A stretch of DNA of 64,000 nt. Source: Bacteroidales bacterium. GTDB taxonomy: Bacteria > Bacteroidota > Bacteroidia > Bacteroidales > Marinilabiliaceae. The position numbers were made by a program, and so were the translations under genes. The stretch covers positions 62,001 to 126,000 of the forward strand of contig SUWW01000001.1 of the NCBI GenBank assembly GCA_015061285.1. Reading direction: 5' to 3'. Below are positions 18,157 to 27,249 of the stretch, in pieces (within the stretch, counting starts at the first letter, position 1; each line of letters begins with the position of its first letter). The notes below the pieces were generated by a model. That model made no database searches. It was given only the letters and a program-made list of their open reading frames with translations, and was not told the DNA's origin.

Positions 18157-19335
18157 ATGAAAAAAGTAACATTATTATCAGCTTGTATATGCTTAGCACT
18201 CGGCTTACAACTAACATCGTGTGACGATACTGAGCTCGAAAATGCACCCTATTCGTCGCCAGTTGCAGAGTTAACCTACTCAATTAGCGGACGTAACTTA
18301 ACACTCACTTGGAGCAATCCACAAAATGCTACAGGAGCAGCCATATTCAAAGACGGTATACAGATTGCTTCGCTCAACAATGCCGAAACTACGTATACCA
18401 TTGCAAATGCCGATGACAACATAGAGCACTACTACACAGTGAAAGCTATCTATGGCGTCGACGGTCGAATATCAGAAGGCACAACGATAACAGCTCTTGT
18501 AGAAGCTAAAATAAAGGTCGGATACTACCTTACGACTAACAACTATACCGACTTGCCAGACGATGACGAAGTGGCTGCCGCACAATGGTTTGAGCAAACA
18601 TACATAGCCAACAACATTGGCACATTTGTTCATTCGGCCGATTTGAGCACATTGAATAAAGATGAAGTGTCGGCATTGTGGATACAGATAGATCGCATAG
18701 GCATAGGCTACGGAGTTGATAACCTGCCTTTCAGTCAGTCAGAAATCAATGCTCTTAAACAATATCTGAACGCTGGTGGCAACCTTTTCTTAACCAAACA
18801 TGCCACACAACTTGTAACAGCCTTAGAGCGCATCGATAGCCAATATGCACCTGGCATTTTTGGCGATGGCGAAGGCGGCGTAGGCACCGACGTGTGGTGT
18901 ATGAACAGTGTGATAGGATGCAAAATGGACGTCTCGTACGATCATCGCAATCATCCGATATTTGTTGGCATGGAAGCAGGCGACCCCAACGGCTACGGCT
19001 TCGAAACGTATCCAATGGAAGGTCCTGGACTTCGCGAAGACCATAACTGCATGTGGGATCTAAACGCATATAGTTTTAGTCGTGAGCCCAACGTTATCGT
19101 AAATTGGGAAGATGCTACCAACTCGTCTGTTTTAGCTGTGTGGGGACATGTAGCCGACTTCTGTGTAGCCGGAGTGGTTGAATTCTTTCCAACAGACAAT
19201 TGTGCAGGCAAAATAATAGCTTGCGGTTTGTCGGCTTATGAATTTAAGCAAAACGAGCCTCAAGATGGTACCGACAATGCCTACCAGAGCAATATTGAGC
19301 TATTCACTAAAAACTGTATCGATTACCTAAAATAG
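18157..19335 (+). CDS. Surface glycan-binding lipoprotein, DUF4960 type (levan-binding protein)
   Basis: The 392-residue lipoprotein (LTSC, Cys22, then DDTE, an acidic motif common in surface-exposed lipoproteins) has a fibronectin-like N-terminal domain (residues ~30-115, LTLTWSNPQNATGAAIFKDG). A larger C-terminal domain follows (residues ~120-392, with QYLNAGGNLFLTKHAT and AVWGHVADFCVAGVVEF) that I associate with DUF4960, the fold found in the B. thetaiotaomicron levan-binding protein BT1761. Position between SusD and the GH32 genes is the same as in that locus. The role inferred is capture of fructan on the cell surface. A strong hairpin begins ten bases after its stop codon. Confidence 0.82.
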   Translation: MKKVTLLSACICLALGLQLTSCDDTELENAPYSSPVAELTYSISGRNLTLTWSNPQNATGAAIFKDGIQIASLNNAETTYTIANADDNIEHYYTVKAIYGVDGRISEGTTITALVEAKIKVGYYLTTNNYTDLPDDDEVAAAQWFEQTYIANNIGTFVHSADLSTLNKDEVSALWIQIDRIGIGYGVDNLPFSQSEINALKQYLNAGGNLFLTKHATQLVTALERIDSQYAPGIFGDGEGGVGTDVWCMNSVIGCKMDVSYDHRNHPIFVGMEAGDPNGYGFETYPMEGPGLREDHNCMWDLNAYSFSREPNVIVNWEDATNSSVLAVWGHVADFCVAGVVEFFPTDNCAGKIIACGLSAYEFKQNEPQDGTDNAYQSNIELFTKNCIDYLK

Positions 19336-19344
19336 GAACTTGGA

Positions 19345-19417
19345 GGTTATAAGAAACCCTGATTTTCACGGGGATAAACAGAAGTGCGCATTTCTGCCCC
19401 GTGAATTTCTTATAACC
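19345..19417 (+). promoter_or_regulatory. Long intercistronic stem-loop between the DUF4960 gene and the LamG-GH32 gene
   Basis: Three stacked stems are visible: GGTTATAAGAAA (19345-19356) with 19406-19417, TTCACGGGG (19365-19373) with CCCCGTGAA (19397-19405), and CAGAA (19379-19383) with TTCTG (19392-19396). There is no T-tract, so it is not a plain terminator. A second TCTTATAACC copy at 19441-19450, three bases before the GH32 start codon, could pair with the same left arm. The structure could stabilise or process the mRNA or control translation of the GH32 gene. Confidence 0.8.
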
Positions 19418-19453
19418 AATCAAACTACTAATGCCAAAAATCTTATAACCACA

Positions 19454-21775
19454 ATGAATAAATATTTTCCGATACTATCGTTGCTATCGTTATGCACTAT
19501 AGATATTAGTGCGCAAGCATTGTATTTCAAATTCGACAACTCTGTTGATGAACATATCTCTGGTACACAGTGCAATGTTGAAGGTGTTCGCACTTTACCA
19601 TTTGCCGACGGAATAAGTGGAAAAGCGCTTCACCTCGATGGATATTCAAACTATGTAAGCACAAAGCTTAGCAACGACATATCAACATCAGCAATGACAT
19701 TTTCAATGTGGATTGCTGCCGAGACATACCCAATGATGAACGTAAACGAAGCCGAGACATCGCCTTCATTTACACTCATAGCAGGCAACCTTGACGAAAA
19801 AGCCAAAACAGGATTTGGCCTGATGCTTAGTTCGCAAGGCGATTTGCAGTTCAAATGTTTTTTGAATAGTTGGCAACTTATATGCACTTCTGATAGAAAA
19901 ATTCCTGTCGGCAAATGGAGTTACATTGCCGCTACGGTAGACCAAAAAAGCAATCGCATACAACTCTTCGTCGACGGCAAACAAGTAGGTAGTGCTAAAT
20001 GCCCCTATGAAATGAGTTTGGGAGCAGCTCCTTTTATGATTGGGAAAAGTCAAGAAACTATTCTTAGTGGACCATTTATAATTAACACATTCAACGGACT
20101 GATTGACGAACTTAGAATTGACAATCAAGTATTTACAACAGAGGAGATAATTTCTATTTATAGCTCCACATCAATTCACAATCCACAATTCAATAGTGCC
20201 AAAGAAGCCTTTGCTAACAATATCCTCCGACCTCAATTCCACGGAATGCCCTCTCATGCATGGACCAACGAATGTCATGGATTAACATATTACAATGGGA
20301 AATATCATCTCTTTTTCCAGAAAAACGCCAACGGACCTTACATGGCTCGGCTTCATTGGGGACATCTGACCTCGACCGACCTTCTTCATTGGACCGAAGC
20401 TCCCATAGCCATTGTTCCTTCCGAATCATACGATATAAAAGGTTGCTGGAGCGGTTGCGTTTTCTCCGACGCCGAAATAACTAATAACAAACCATTTATT
20501 CTATACACCGGAGTCGATAATGCCAAAGCTCGCATCTGCATGGCATCGCCCACCGACGACCAACTTACATCTTGGCAAAAAAATGGTGTAATTATTGATG
20601 GCCGTCCAAGCGGATTGAGCGACGACTTCAGAGATCCCTATTTCTTCAGCGCAAATGGAGAAAAATACATTGTGGTAGGTACAAGCAAAGACAACATAGG
20701 AGCTTGCACGCTACATAAATACAACCCAACAACAAAACAATGGACTAACAATGGCGACATATTCTTTAGAGGCACTACCCAAGCCGAATGTGGCAGATTT
20801 TGGGAAATGCCAGTAGTTGTTGAAATTGAAAATGGTAAATACTTATTCTGTTGCACACCTCTCGAAACATCTGATGGAGTGAAAACACTTTATTGGATTG
20901 GCACAATAGCAGCCAATGGAACATTTGTGCCTGAAAGCGAACATCCACAAGAACTTGAAATGAAAGGTGCTTCAAAACATGGCTACGGATTGCTGTCGCC
21001 AACCATCTGGCAACACAACGGACAAACAATGTTGCTCGGCATTGTTCCCGACAAGGTCAGTAGCATCGATAACTATAATTGGGGATGGGCGCACAACTAT
21101 TCGCTTCCTCGGCAAATAGAGTTGAATAATGATGGAACTACATTGCAACAGAAATTTGTCACTGACATACAACAACTTCGCAACAGAGATAACTACTTTA
21201 GCAACAGCGACATAGAGGTAGATGGCGAAATGCCTCTCGGCATAAATGGGTTTCAAATTGAAATGTGTGGCACTTTTACTTATCGTCCTAATGCAATACA
21301 AGGATTCCGATTTTTGCAAAATGGAGATAACTATGCTGCACTATATGTTGGTGAAGGCAAAATAAATGTAGACTTAACAAACTTAGAGCGAATAGCGAAC
21401 GATAACGGCGTGTACAACGGCATATATAGCATACCATTGCCATCGGCAAATAATGGCGACGAAATATCTGTTCGCGCCATTCTCGATGGCTCCATTCTCG
21501 ACGTTTTTGTCAACGACAATGATGCATTCTCCGTACGTCTGTTTCCTACCAACGCTGGTGCCAACTCGGTTAGTTTGTATTCCAATTCGCCTCAAACAAT
21601 AAAGTCGGCAAGCGTTTATTCGCTAACAACCAACGGTATGATAACGAGAGCAAGAAACATAGCAGCACCCAAATCATTATCAGATAACCAGTTCTACAAT
21701 CTTTTGGGGCAAAGAGTATCAGCCACAACCAAAGGTTTAGTTATAAGCAAAAATCAAAAACGTATTAATTTGTAA
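19454..21775 (+). CDS. LamG-GH32 fructan hydrolase (endo-levanase position) with altered nucleophile motif
   Basis: The start at 19454 is chosen because it opens a signal peptide (MNKYFPILSLLSLCTIDISAQ); the frame continues upstream to 19340 through the intercistronic hairpin. The 773-residue product has a LamG-type concanavalin-like domain (residues ~20-220) and then a GH32 beta-propeller and beta-sandwich. The usual WMNDPNG block reads WTNECHG here, putting Glu273 where the Asp nucleophile normally sits. The RDP block (FRDPYFF, Asp394) and the acid/base block (FWEMP, Glu451) are present. The C-terminal tail (FYNLLGQRVSATTKGLV) is of the Prevotella/T9SS sorting type. It occupies the place of the BT1760 endo-levanase in the levan locus. 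It probably cleaves fructan outside the cell; the altered motif leaves activity uncertain. Confidence 0.88.
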   Translation: MNKYFPILSLLSLCTIDISAQALYFKFDNSVDEHISGTQCNVEGVRTLPFADGISGKALHLDGYSNYVSTKLSNDISTSAMTFSMWIAAETYPMMNVNEAETSPSFTLIAGNLDEKAKTGFGLMLSSQGDLQFKCFLNSWQLICTSDRKIPVGKWSYIAATVDQKSNRIQLFVDGKQVGSAKCPYEMSLGAAPFMIGKSQETILSGPFIINTFNGLIDELRIDNQVFTTEEIISIYSSTSIHNPQFNSAKEAFANNILRPQFHGMPSHAWTNECHGLTYYNGKYHLFFQKNANGPYMARLHWGHLTSTDLLHWTEAPIAIVPSESYDIKGCWSGCVFSDAEITNNKPFILYTGVDNAKARICMASPTDDQLTSWQKNGVIIDGRPSGLSDDFRDPYFFSANGEKYIVVGTSKDNIGACTLHKYNPTTKQWTNNGDIFFRGTTQAECGRFWEMPVVVEIENGKYLFCCTPLETSDGVKTLYWIGTIAANGTFVPESEHPQELEMKGASKHGYGLLSPTIWQHNGQTMLLGIVPDKVSSIDNYNWGWAHNYSLPRQIELNNDGTTLQQKFVTDIQQLRNRDNYFSNSDIEVDGEMPLGINGFQIEMCGTFTYRPNAIQGFRFLQNGDNYAALYVGEGKINVDLTNLERIANDNGVYNGIYSIPLPSANNGDEISVRAILDGSILDVFVNDNDAFSVRLFPTNAGANSVSLYSNSPQTIKSASVYSLTTNGMITRARNIAAPKSLSDNQFYNLLGQRVSATTKGLVISKNQKRINL

Positions 21776-21788
21776 ATTAATATCGATA

Positions 21789-23183
21789 ATGAAAAAATAT
21801 ATCACAATACTTATAATTACGATTTCGCTTTTGCCATCATTGGCACAAGACTATCGTCCATCATCATTGCATTTTACACCGCCGCATGGGTGGATGAACG
21901 ATCCCAATGGATTAGTCTATCTTGATGGACAATATCATCTTTTCTATCAGCACAACCCCGACACAATTGTTTGGGCTCCAATGCATTGGGGCCACGCCAC
22001 AAGCACAGACCTTATACATTGGCAACATCAGCCCATAGCACTCTATCCTGACAGCATCGGAATGATTTTTAGTGGCAGCTGCGTGGTTGATAAACATAAC
22101 ACTGCTGGCTTCGGGCATAATGCCATAGTTGCCATCTACACTGTGGCTTCCACTACGCAAGCACAAGCCATTGCTTACAGCACCGATGGTGGACAAACTT
22201 TTTCGAAATACAATCAAGGCAGACCTATTCTTACGGCTGATTGCCCAGATTTTCGCGATCCAAAAGTTTTTTGGTACGAAAAAGATGAAAAGTGGATTAT
22301 GCTCCTTGCTGCAGGAGGTGAAATACATTTTTATGCATCGAAAAATCTGAAAGAATGGGGAAAAATCAGCTCATTTGGATATGGATATGGCAATCATCAG
22401 GGAGTGTGGGAGTGCCCAGACATGTTCTTGCTCGATGACAAATGGGTGCTTATCGTTAGCGTCAATCCCGGTGGTGTTTGGGGTGGAAGTGCAACACAAT
22501 ATTTTGTAGGCAATTTTGATGGCAAACGTTTCATTGCCGACGACCACATAGGTTCTCAGCGTTGGATGGATTATGGCAAAGACCACTATGCTACAGTAAC
22601 TTACAACAACGCTCCCGCCAACAGACGCATAGCCATTACGTGGCTCAACAATTGGGAATATGCAACAGCAATTCCAGCTACCACATTCAGAAGTTGTATG
22701 GCTATACCAACTGAATTGTCGATACAAAAAGACGACGATGATTATCGACTGATTGTTAAGCCTATCAGCGAAATAGACAAGCTAAAAAAACGTGTCGACT
22801 CAATTGATGATGCGAAAAATTGTGCCTACGAAATTGATATTGTGGTTGAGCCAAACGACCAAAAAAGATCAATCATAACACTTCAGAATCGGAAAAATGA
22901 GAAAGTGACATTCGAATACGATTTTGCTAATCGAACATTCTCTATGGACCGCACTCAAAGCGGAATTACAGATTTCGCACCATCGTTCAAGGCTATAACC
23001 AAGGCATCAATAAATAAATGTGAACAACAAAGAATTAGGATAATTGTCGACCGACAGAGCATCGAAATATTTGATAGCAACGGACAATTCTGCATGACAA
23101 ACTTAGTTTTCCCTACCGAGCCATATTCTGTTATTACTACAACAGGGGAAAATATTTCATACTCTATTTACAACCTTCAGTAA
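21789..23183 (+). CDS. GH32 fructanase (exo-levanase/inulinase type)
   Basis: The 464-residue protein has a cleavable signal peptide (MKKYITILIITISLLPSLAQ) and a canonical GH32 fold. The nucleophile block is WMNDPNG (Asp38), the transition-state block FRDP (Asp157) and the acid/base block WECPD (Glu208). The C-terminal beta-sandwich module is complete (IIVDRQSIEIFDSNGQ). With no lipobox it is probably periplasmic, releasing fructose from oligosaccharides imported by the SusC-like pore. It begins 13 bases after the LamG-GH32 gene. Confidence 0.95.
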   Translation: MKKYITILIITISLLPSLAQDYRPSSLHFTPPHGWMNDPNGLVYLDGQYHLFYQHNPDTIVWAPMHWGHATSTDLIHWQHQPIALYPDSIGMIFSGSCVVDKHNTAGFGHNAIVAIYTVASTTQAQAIAYSTDGGQTFSKYNQGRPILTADCPDFRDPKVFWYEKDEKWIMLLAAGGEIHFYASKNLKEWGKISSFGYGYGNHQGVWECPDMFLLDDKWVLIVSVNPGGVWGGSATQYFVGNFDGKRFIADDHIGSQRWMDYGKDHYATVTYNNAPANRRIAITWLNNWEYATAIPATTFRSCMAIPTELSIQKDDDDYRLIVKPISEIDKLKKRVDSIDDAKNCAYEIDIVVEPNDQKRSIITLQNRKNEKVTFEYDFANRTFSMDRTQSGITDFAPSFKAITKASINKCEQQRIRIIVDRQSIEIFDSNGQFCMTNLVFPTEPYSVITTTGENISYSIYNLQ

Positions 23184-23191
23184 TTATTATA

Positions 23192-24361
23192 ATGATAATG
23201 AATAGCAATTTCAACAAAATAGCATCTCTCATGCTATGCTTTTTCTGCATGGGTTTTGTCGATTTGGTTGGCATAGCCTCCAACTATGTAAAAGCCGATC
23301 TCAACCTAACCGATGCGCAAGCTAATATCTTCCCTTCGTTGGTATTCTTTTGGTTTCTTATTTTTTCGGTACCTACTGGCATGCTGATGAACCGAATTGG
23401 GCGAAAGAATATGGTTAAGCTAAGTCTTTATGTTACATTCATCGCATTGTTGATACCAATTGCCAGCAACAGTTTCGCAGCAATGTTAATAGCATTCTCG
23501 CTCTTAGGCATAGGCAACACTCTGATGCAGACGTCGCTCAATCCTTTGGTAGCCAATGTGATAAGCGGCGACAAGTTAGCAAGCTCACTCACATTCGGGC
23601 AATTCATCAAGGCAATAGCCTCATTTTTAGCACCATACATAGCCATGTGGGGAGCAACACACGCCATACCATCGTTAGGATTAGAGTGGCGCATTCTTTT
23701 CCCTATTTACATGACAATATCTATAGTTGCTGTAATCATTTTGGAGTTTACTCGCATTACCGAAACTACGCCTACAAAGCAGGCTACAAGCATCAGCTCT
23801 ACATTCAAATTGCTGACAAACAAGGGCATACTTATGTGTTTCATTGGTATAGTATGCCATGTAGGCATCGATGTTGGCATCAACACAACAGCGCCTAAAA
23901 TATTGATTGAACGAGTAGATATGACGCTTGCCGAAGCTTCGTTTGCAACAAGCTTATACTTCATATTCCGCACCATAGGCTGCTTATCGGGCTCGTTTAT
24001 TCTGCGTCATATTTCTGAGCGTTCGTTCTTAATAGCAAGCGTTGTATTTATGATAATTTCTATGGGCATATTAGCAATATCGCAATCGCAAAATTTGCTA
24101 TATGTAGCAATAGCACTGATAGGTTTGGGCAATTCAAATGTATTCCCCATCTGTTTTTCGCAAGCATTGCTAACAAAGAATAGCCAGCAAAACGAAATAT
24201 CGGGTCTGATGATAATGGGACTATTTGGAGGCACCATTTTCCCACTCGTAATGGGCTTTGCGAGCGACGCTATCGGACAAATAGGCGCCGTAATAGTCAT
24301 GAGTATTGGTGTTTTATATCTTCTTTTCTTTTCACAAAAAATGAGCAAACAACATGAATAA
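23192..24361 (+). CDS. MFS sugar permease, probably fructose uptake
   Basis: The 389-residue protein has about twelve hydrophobic segments and the FucP-like family pattern (MGFVDLVGIASNYVKADLNL, then GMLMNRIGRKNM between helices 2 and 3). It starts eight bases after the GH32 gene and overlaps the following kinase gene by eight bases, so the three are co-expressed. In the equivalent levan locus this position holds the inner-membrane fructose transporter. ATG 23198 is an alternative start two codons later. Confidence 0.9.
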   Translation: MIMNSNFNKIASLMLCFFCMGFVDLVGIASNYVKADLNLTDAQANIFPSLVFFWFLIFSVPTGMLMNRIGRKNMVKLSLYVTFIALLIPIASNSFAAMLIAFSLLGIGNTLMQTSLNPLVANVISGDKLASSLTFGQFIKAIASFLAPYIAMWGATHAIPSLGLEWRILFPIYMTISIVAVIILEFTRITETTPTKQATSISSTFKLLTNKGILMCFIGIVCHVGIDVGINTTAPKILIERVDMTLAEASFATSLYFIFRTIGCLSGSFILRHISERSFLIASVVFMIISMGILAISQSQNLLYVAIALIGLGNSNVFPICFSQALLTKNSQQNEISGLMIMGLFGGTIFPLVMGFASDAIGQIGAVIVMSIGVLYLLFFSQKMSKQHE

Positions 24362-25241
24362 TAGCATTGTAGTAGGAATAGGCGAAGCTCTTTGGGATTG
24401 CTTGCCTTATGGGAAAAAAATAGGTGGTGCACCTGCCAATTTTGCTTATCACGTTAGCCAATTTGGCTTGAATGGATACGCCATAAGCGCCGTTGGCAAC
24501 GATGAGTTGGGCACAGAAATAATTAATGTTTTGCAAGCCAAAGGGGTCAGAAATATAATGTCGGTTGTGGATTATCCAACTGGCACAGTGCAAGTAAAAT
24601 TGGACGACAAGGGCGTTCCTCAATACGATATAAAAACAGATGTTGCGTGGGATAACATTCCGTTGACCGAGCCAATGCTCAATTTGGCAAAGCAAGCCAA
24701 AGCCGTATGTTGGGGTTCATTGGCACAGCGAAATGCTGTTAGTCGAAATACGATTTACAAGTTTATAGCAGCACTGCACCCCGATGCACTAAAGATATTT
24801 GACATCAATCTTCGGTTGTCGTTTTATACACAAGAGATAATTGAACAATCGTTGCGCATGTGTGATATTTTGAAAATAAACGATGAAGAACTTATCATAA
24901 TAAGCCAAATGCTAAATGGTTCTGCATCAGTTTATTTGGAGACATCAAGAGCAATATGCGAAGAGTTGATAAAAAGGTACAATCTGAAGATGCTCATATT
25001 GACGTGTGGGACGCAAGGTAGCTATCTGTTTACAGCCGATGGCCAGAGCAGTTTTGAACCGACGCCCCATGTGGCAGTTGCCGACACTGTTGGCGCAGGC
25101 GATTCATTTACAGGAGCTTTCATAGCTTCGATTCTTAGTGGTATGAATATCGTTGAAGCGCATAAGATAGCAGTGAAAGTGTCGGCTTTTGTTTGCACGC
25201 AAAATGGTGCAATGCCAAGCTACGACCCGAAAACTATTTAG
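24354..25241 (+). CDS. PfkB-family fructokinase
   Basis: The 295-residue PfkB/ribokinase-family protein carries the N-terminal substrate-binding signature (GGAPANFAYHVSQFG, residues ~23-37) and the C-terminal motif DTVGAGDSFTGAF, with Asp250 as catalytic base. It would phosphorylate fructose delivered by the MFS permease whose gene it overlaps. Specificity for fructose is inferred from the locus. It is the last gene of the operon, followed by two hairpin terminators. Confidence 0.93.
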   Translation: MNNSIVVGIGEALWDCLPYGKKIGGAPANFAYHVSQFGLNGYAISAVGNDELGTEIINVLQAKGVRNIMSVVDYPTGTVQVKLDDKGVPQYDIKTDVAWDNIPLTEPMLNLAKQAKAVCWGSLAQRNAVSRNTIYKFIAALHPDALKIFDINLRLSFYTQEIIEQSLRMCDILKINDEELIIISQMLNGSASVYLETSRAICEELIKRYNLKMLILTCGTQGSYLFTADGQSSFEPTPHVAVADTVGAGDSFTGAFIASILSGMNIVEAHKIAVKVSAFVCTQNGAMPSYDPKTI

Positions 25242-25282
25242 AAATCAATAAAATATAGAGGATAGGTTTAAGTTTTTTAGAC

Positions 25283-25301
25283 AAAAGACGGTTGTCTTTT
25301 T
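25283..25301 (+). terminator. First terminator hairpin of the fructan operon
   Basis: AAAAGAC (25283-25289) pairs with GTCTTTT (25294-25300) around a GGTT loop; the T-run is partly inside the stem. Confidence 0.6.
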
Positions 25302-25354
25302 AGTTAGTTAGTTTTTATTTCAAATCCCATCAATTGTCAAAATCAAAAAAGGAG

Positions 25355-25388
25355 AAAGGTTAGATTCTATTCAGAGTCTAACCTTTTT
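25355..25388. terminator. Bidirectional terminator between the convergent fructan and GH5 loci
   Basis: A 10-bp stem AAAGGTTAGA/TCTAACCTTT (25355-25364 with 25377-25386) has a T-run on the plus strand. On the minus strand an A-rich plus-strand stretch just upstream (25345-25350) gives a second T-run, so it can serve both converging operons. Confidence 0.8.
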
Positions 25389-25418
25389 GCTCCATAGGTG
25401 AAATAAGTTCAAGCGTTT

Positions 25419-27140
25419 TCACTTCAGCCACATTGTGGCACCAGAGCCTTCCACTATGCCCGCATAAGCATAAGGATTATAGATAGTGAGATTGGCTCTT
25501 TTTATTATCGTCATCGAACTTTTGTCGGTAGCATTGCGCACATCGGGCACATAGTTGGTGTCCCAAACAAATGGTATCACGCCGTAGTATGGGCCCCATT
25601 TATTCACAGCTTTGTAGAAGGCTTTGATGCTGTTGTTGTGCGACTCTTGCTTAGCAGTAGTTAATCCACCACGCCAATTGGCACCATATTCACCAAGAAT
25701 AACAGGAATGTTGTTGTCGACAAATTTTGTCTTCAACTTAGCGAATTGAGTCTTGACAGAGTTTTCCGAATTCCATGTTGTGGTGTAGCCCGAACCTGTA
25801 TTAAGCGTGAAATTGTACGGATCGTAATAATGGACCTCAAGCATCAGTTTATCGGTAGCCACATCGATTGGCATATTCATATAATTATATGCATAATTGA
25901 TATTCGTAGCCGGACCTTGCACAGCCAACACGCGCTGAGCATTGTTGCCGCCAGTAGCTCGCACAGCATCAACAAATGCTTGATTATATTTTTCGAGAAT
26001 TGGCGTTAGAGTTTCGGCTCTGCCATTGAAGAGCAAATAGTTTTGGAAAGGTTCATTCTGACCAGCAAGCACGAGGTGGTAGTCGTAGTCGACAAAAGCA
26101 TTAGCAATTTGAGTCCAAATATTTTTGAGAATTACAATTTTTTCAGCCACCCATTCATCATCAACGGCAGTATAGGAGCTCGACGATTGCGAGAATCCAA
26201 GTTCTTCGAGCCAGCCACTATCCCAATGGTCGTTGAGTTCTACGAATAGCCCATCGTTGATGCAATAATCTACAATCTCTTTCACACGCGACATCCAATC
26301 GGCGTTGATTGTGTAGTTATTGTTTTTGTCGCTATGTATGTACCACGAGCAAGGTATACGTACGCTTTTGAATCCCGACGCTTTCACATAGTCTATTATG
26401 GCTTGTGTAGTTTTTGTCGATTGCCACGATGTTTCGCAACTCAATCCGCTTCCCGTAGCCTCCATGGTGTTGCCAAGATTCCAAGCAGGATACATATAAG
26501 GAGCTATATCCATAGCAGTGCTACTAATTGAAAGAGATGGCTCAGCACCAGCTGCTTGAACGATGCTTATGGTATCCGCAGAGCTATCGAGTGTATATAT
26601 TATGAAACCAGTGCGAGTGCTATTGTTAGTATTGGCAGCAGCAGTGTACGAGCCATCGGCAAGGCTTGTTAGCCACAAAGCGTCGGTGGAGATAGTGGCA
26701 TTGGAAGTGTTGTCAATATTAATAGTAAAACTACCTCCGTTAGCATCTACTTCAATGGTTTGCGCAAGCGTATAGCTTTGAGTTATAAGTATTTCTATCG
26801 ACAATTCACCAGCAAGAATGGTTAGCGACGATGCGCGGTCGGCAGAGCCAGTAGTATAGGCTTCGGCAGTAACACTGAAGTGATAAGTAGTGTCGGCATT
26901 CGAAACGAGTTGTGTTTTTAGCCACGAGTCGGAAGTCAGAATGGCAGGCTCCGTAGTTGAATTGACATAAAGCGACAAAGAGCCTCCCAATTTTGAAAAA
27001 GCAAGCGATGTTGGTGATGCATTGAGCGAAGGCGTTGATGCCTCTTGGGCTTTTGTTTCGTCATCATCGCACGAAGGCAAGGCAGCCATACATAGCATAA
27101 CTACAGCTATACGTGCAATATGTATTAGTTTGTTATTCAT
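25419..27140 (-). CDS. BACON-GH5 endo-glucanase lipoprotein
   Basis: The 573-residue lipoprotein (LPSC, then DDDE) carries two BACON-like domains (residues ~38-118 and ~122-200; the second has VDANGGSFTINI) and a GH5 TIM barrel to the C-terminus. The barrel shows AWNLGNTMEA, VRIPCSW, the acid/base block GQNEP (Glu363), VHYYDPY, and the nucleophile block LGEYGA (Glu484). The pattern is closest to GH5 subfamily 4 (beta-1,4-glucanase or xyloglucanase; compare the BACON-GH5 of the B. ovatus xyloglucan locus). Subfamily and substrate are inferred. It is the last gene of the second polysaccharide locus but lies beyond a strong terminator, so it may be expressed at a lower level or from its own promoter. 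Confidence 0.92.
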   Translation of the reverse strand: MNNKLIHIARIAVVMLCMAALPSCDDDETKAQEASTPSLNASPTSLAFSKLGGSLSLYVNSTTEPAILTSDSWLKTQLVSNADTTYHFSVTAEAYTTGSADRASSLTILAGELSIEILITQSYTLAQTIEVDANGGSFTINIDNTSNATISTDALWLTSLADGSYTAAANTNNSTRTGFIIYTLDSSADTISIVQAAGAEPSLSISSTAMDIAPYMYPAWNLGNTMEATGSGLSCETSWQSTKTTQAIIDYVKASGFKSVRIPCSWYIHSDKNNNYTINADWMSRVKEIVDYCINDGLFVELNDHWDSGWLEELGFSQSSSSYTAVDDEWVAEKIVILKNIWTQIANAFVDYDYHLVLAGQNEPFQNYLLFNGRAETLTPILEKYNQAFVDAVRATGGNNAQRVLAVQGPATNINYAYNYMNMPIDVATDKLMLEVHYYDPYNFTLNTGSGYTTTWNSENSVKTQFAKLKTKFVDNNIPVILGEYGANWRGGLTTAKQESHNNSIKAFYKAVNKWGPYYGVIPFVWDTNYVPDVRNATDKSSMTIIKRANLTIYNPYAYAGIVEGSGATMWLK

Positions 27141-27186
27141 TTCTTTGTTCTAAATTATTACCACGCAATGTATCATGTCGACGTGT

Positions 27187-27225
27187 AAAAAAAAAGCCCC
27201 CCGCTTATCTGTGGGGCGGAGGGCT
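27187..27225 (-). terminator. Strong intrinsic terminator inside the second polysaccharide locus
   Basis: On the minus strand AGCCCTCCGC pairs with GCGGGGGGCT (27216-27225 with 27195-27204; one G-T pair), followed by nine T. It separates the binding-lipoprotein gene from the GH5 gene. Confidence 0.9.
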
Positions 27226-27249
27226 CGTCAATGGTTGAGATTTGTTTGA

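Noticed and set aside
19340-19453. Extended N-terminus of the LamG-GH32 protein
   Set aside because: The extra 38 codons are translated from the intercistronic hairpin and would bury the signal peptide.
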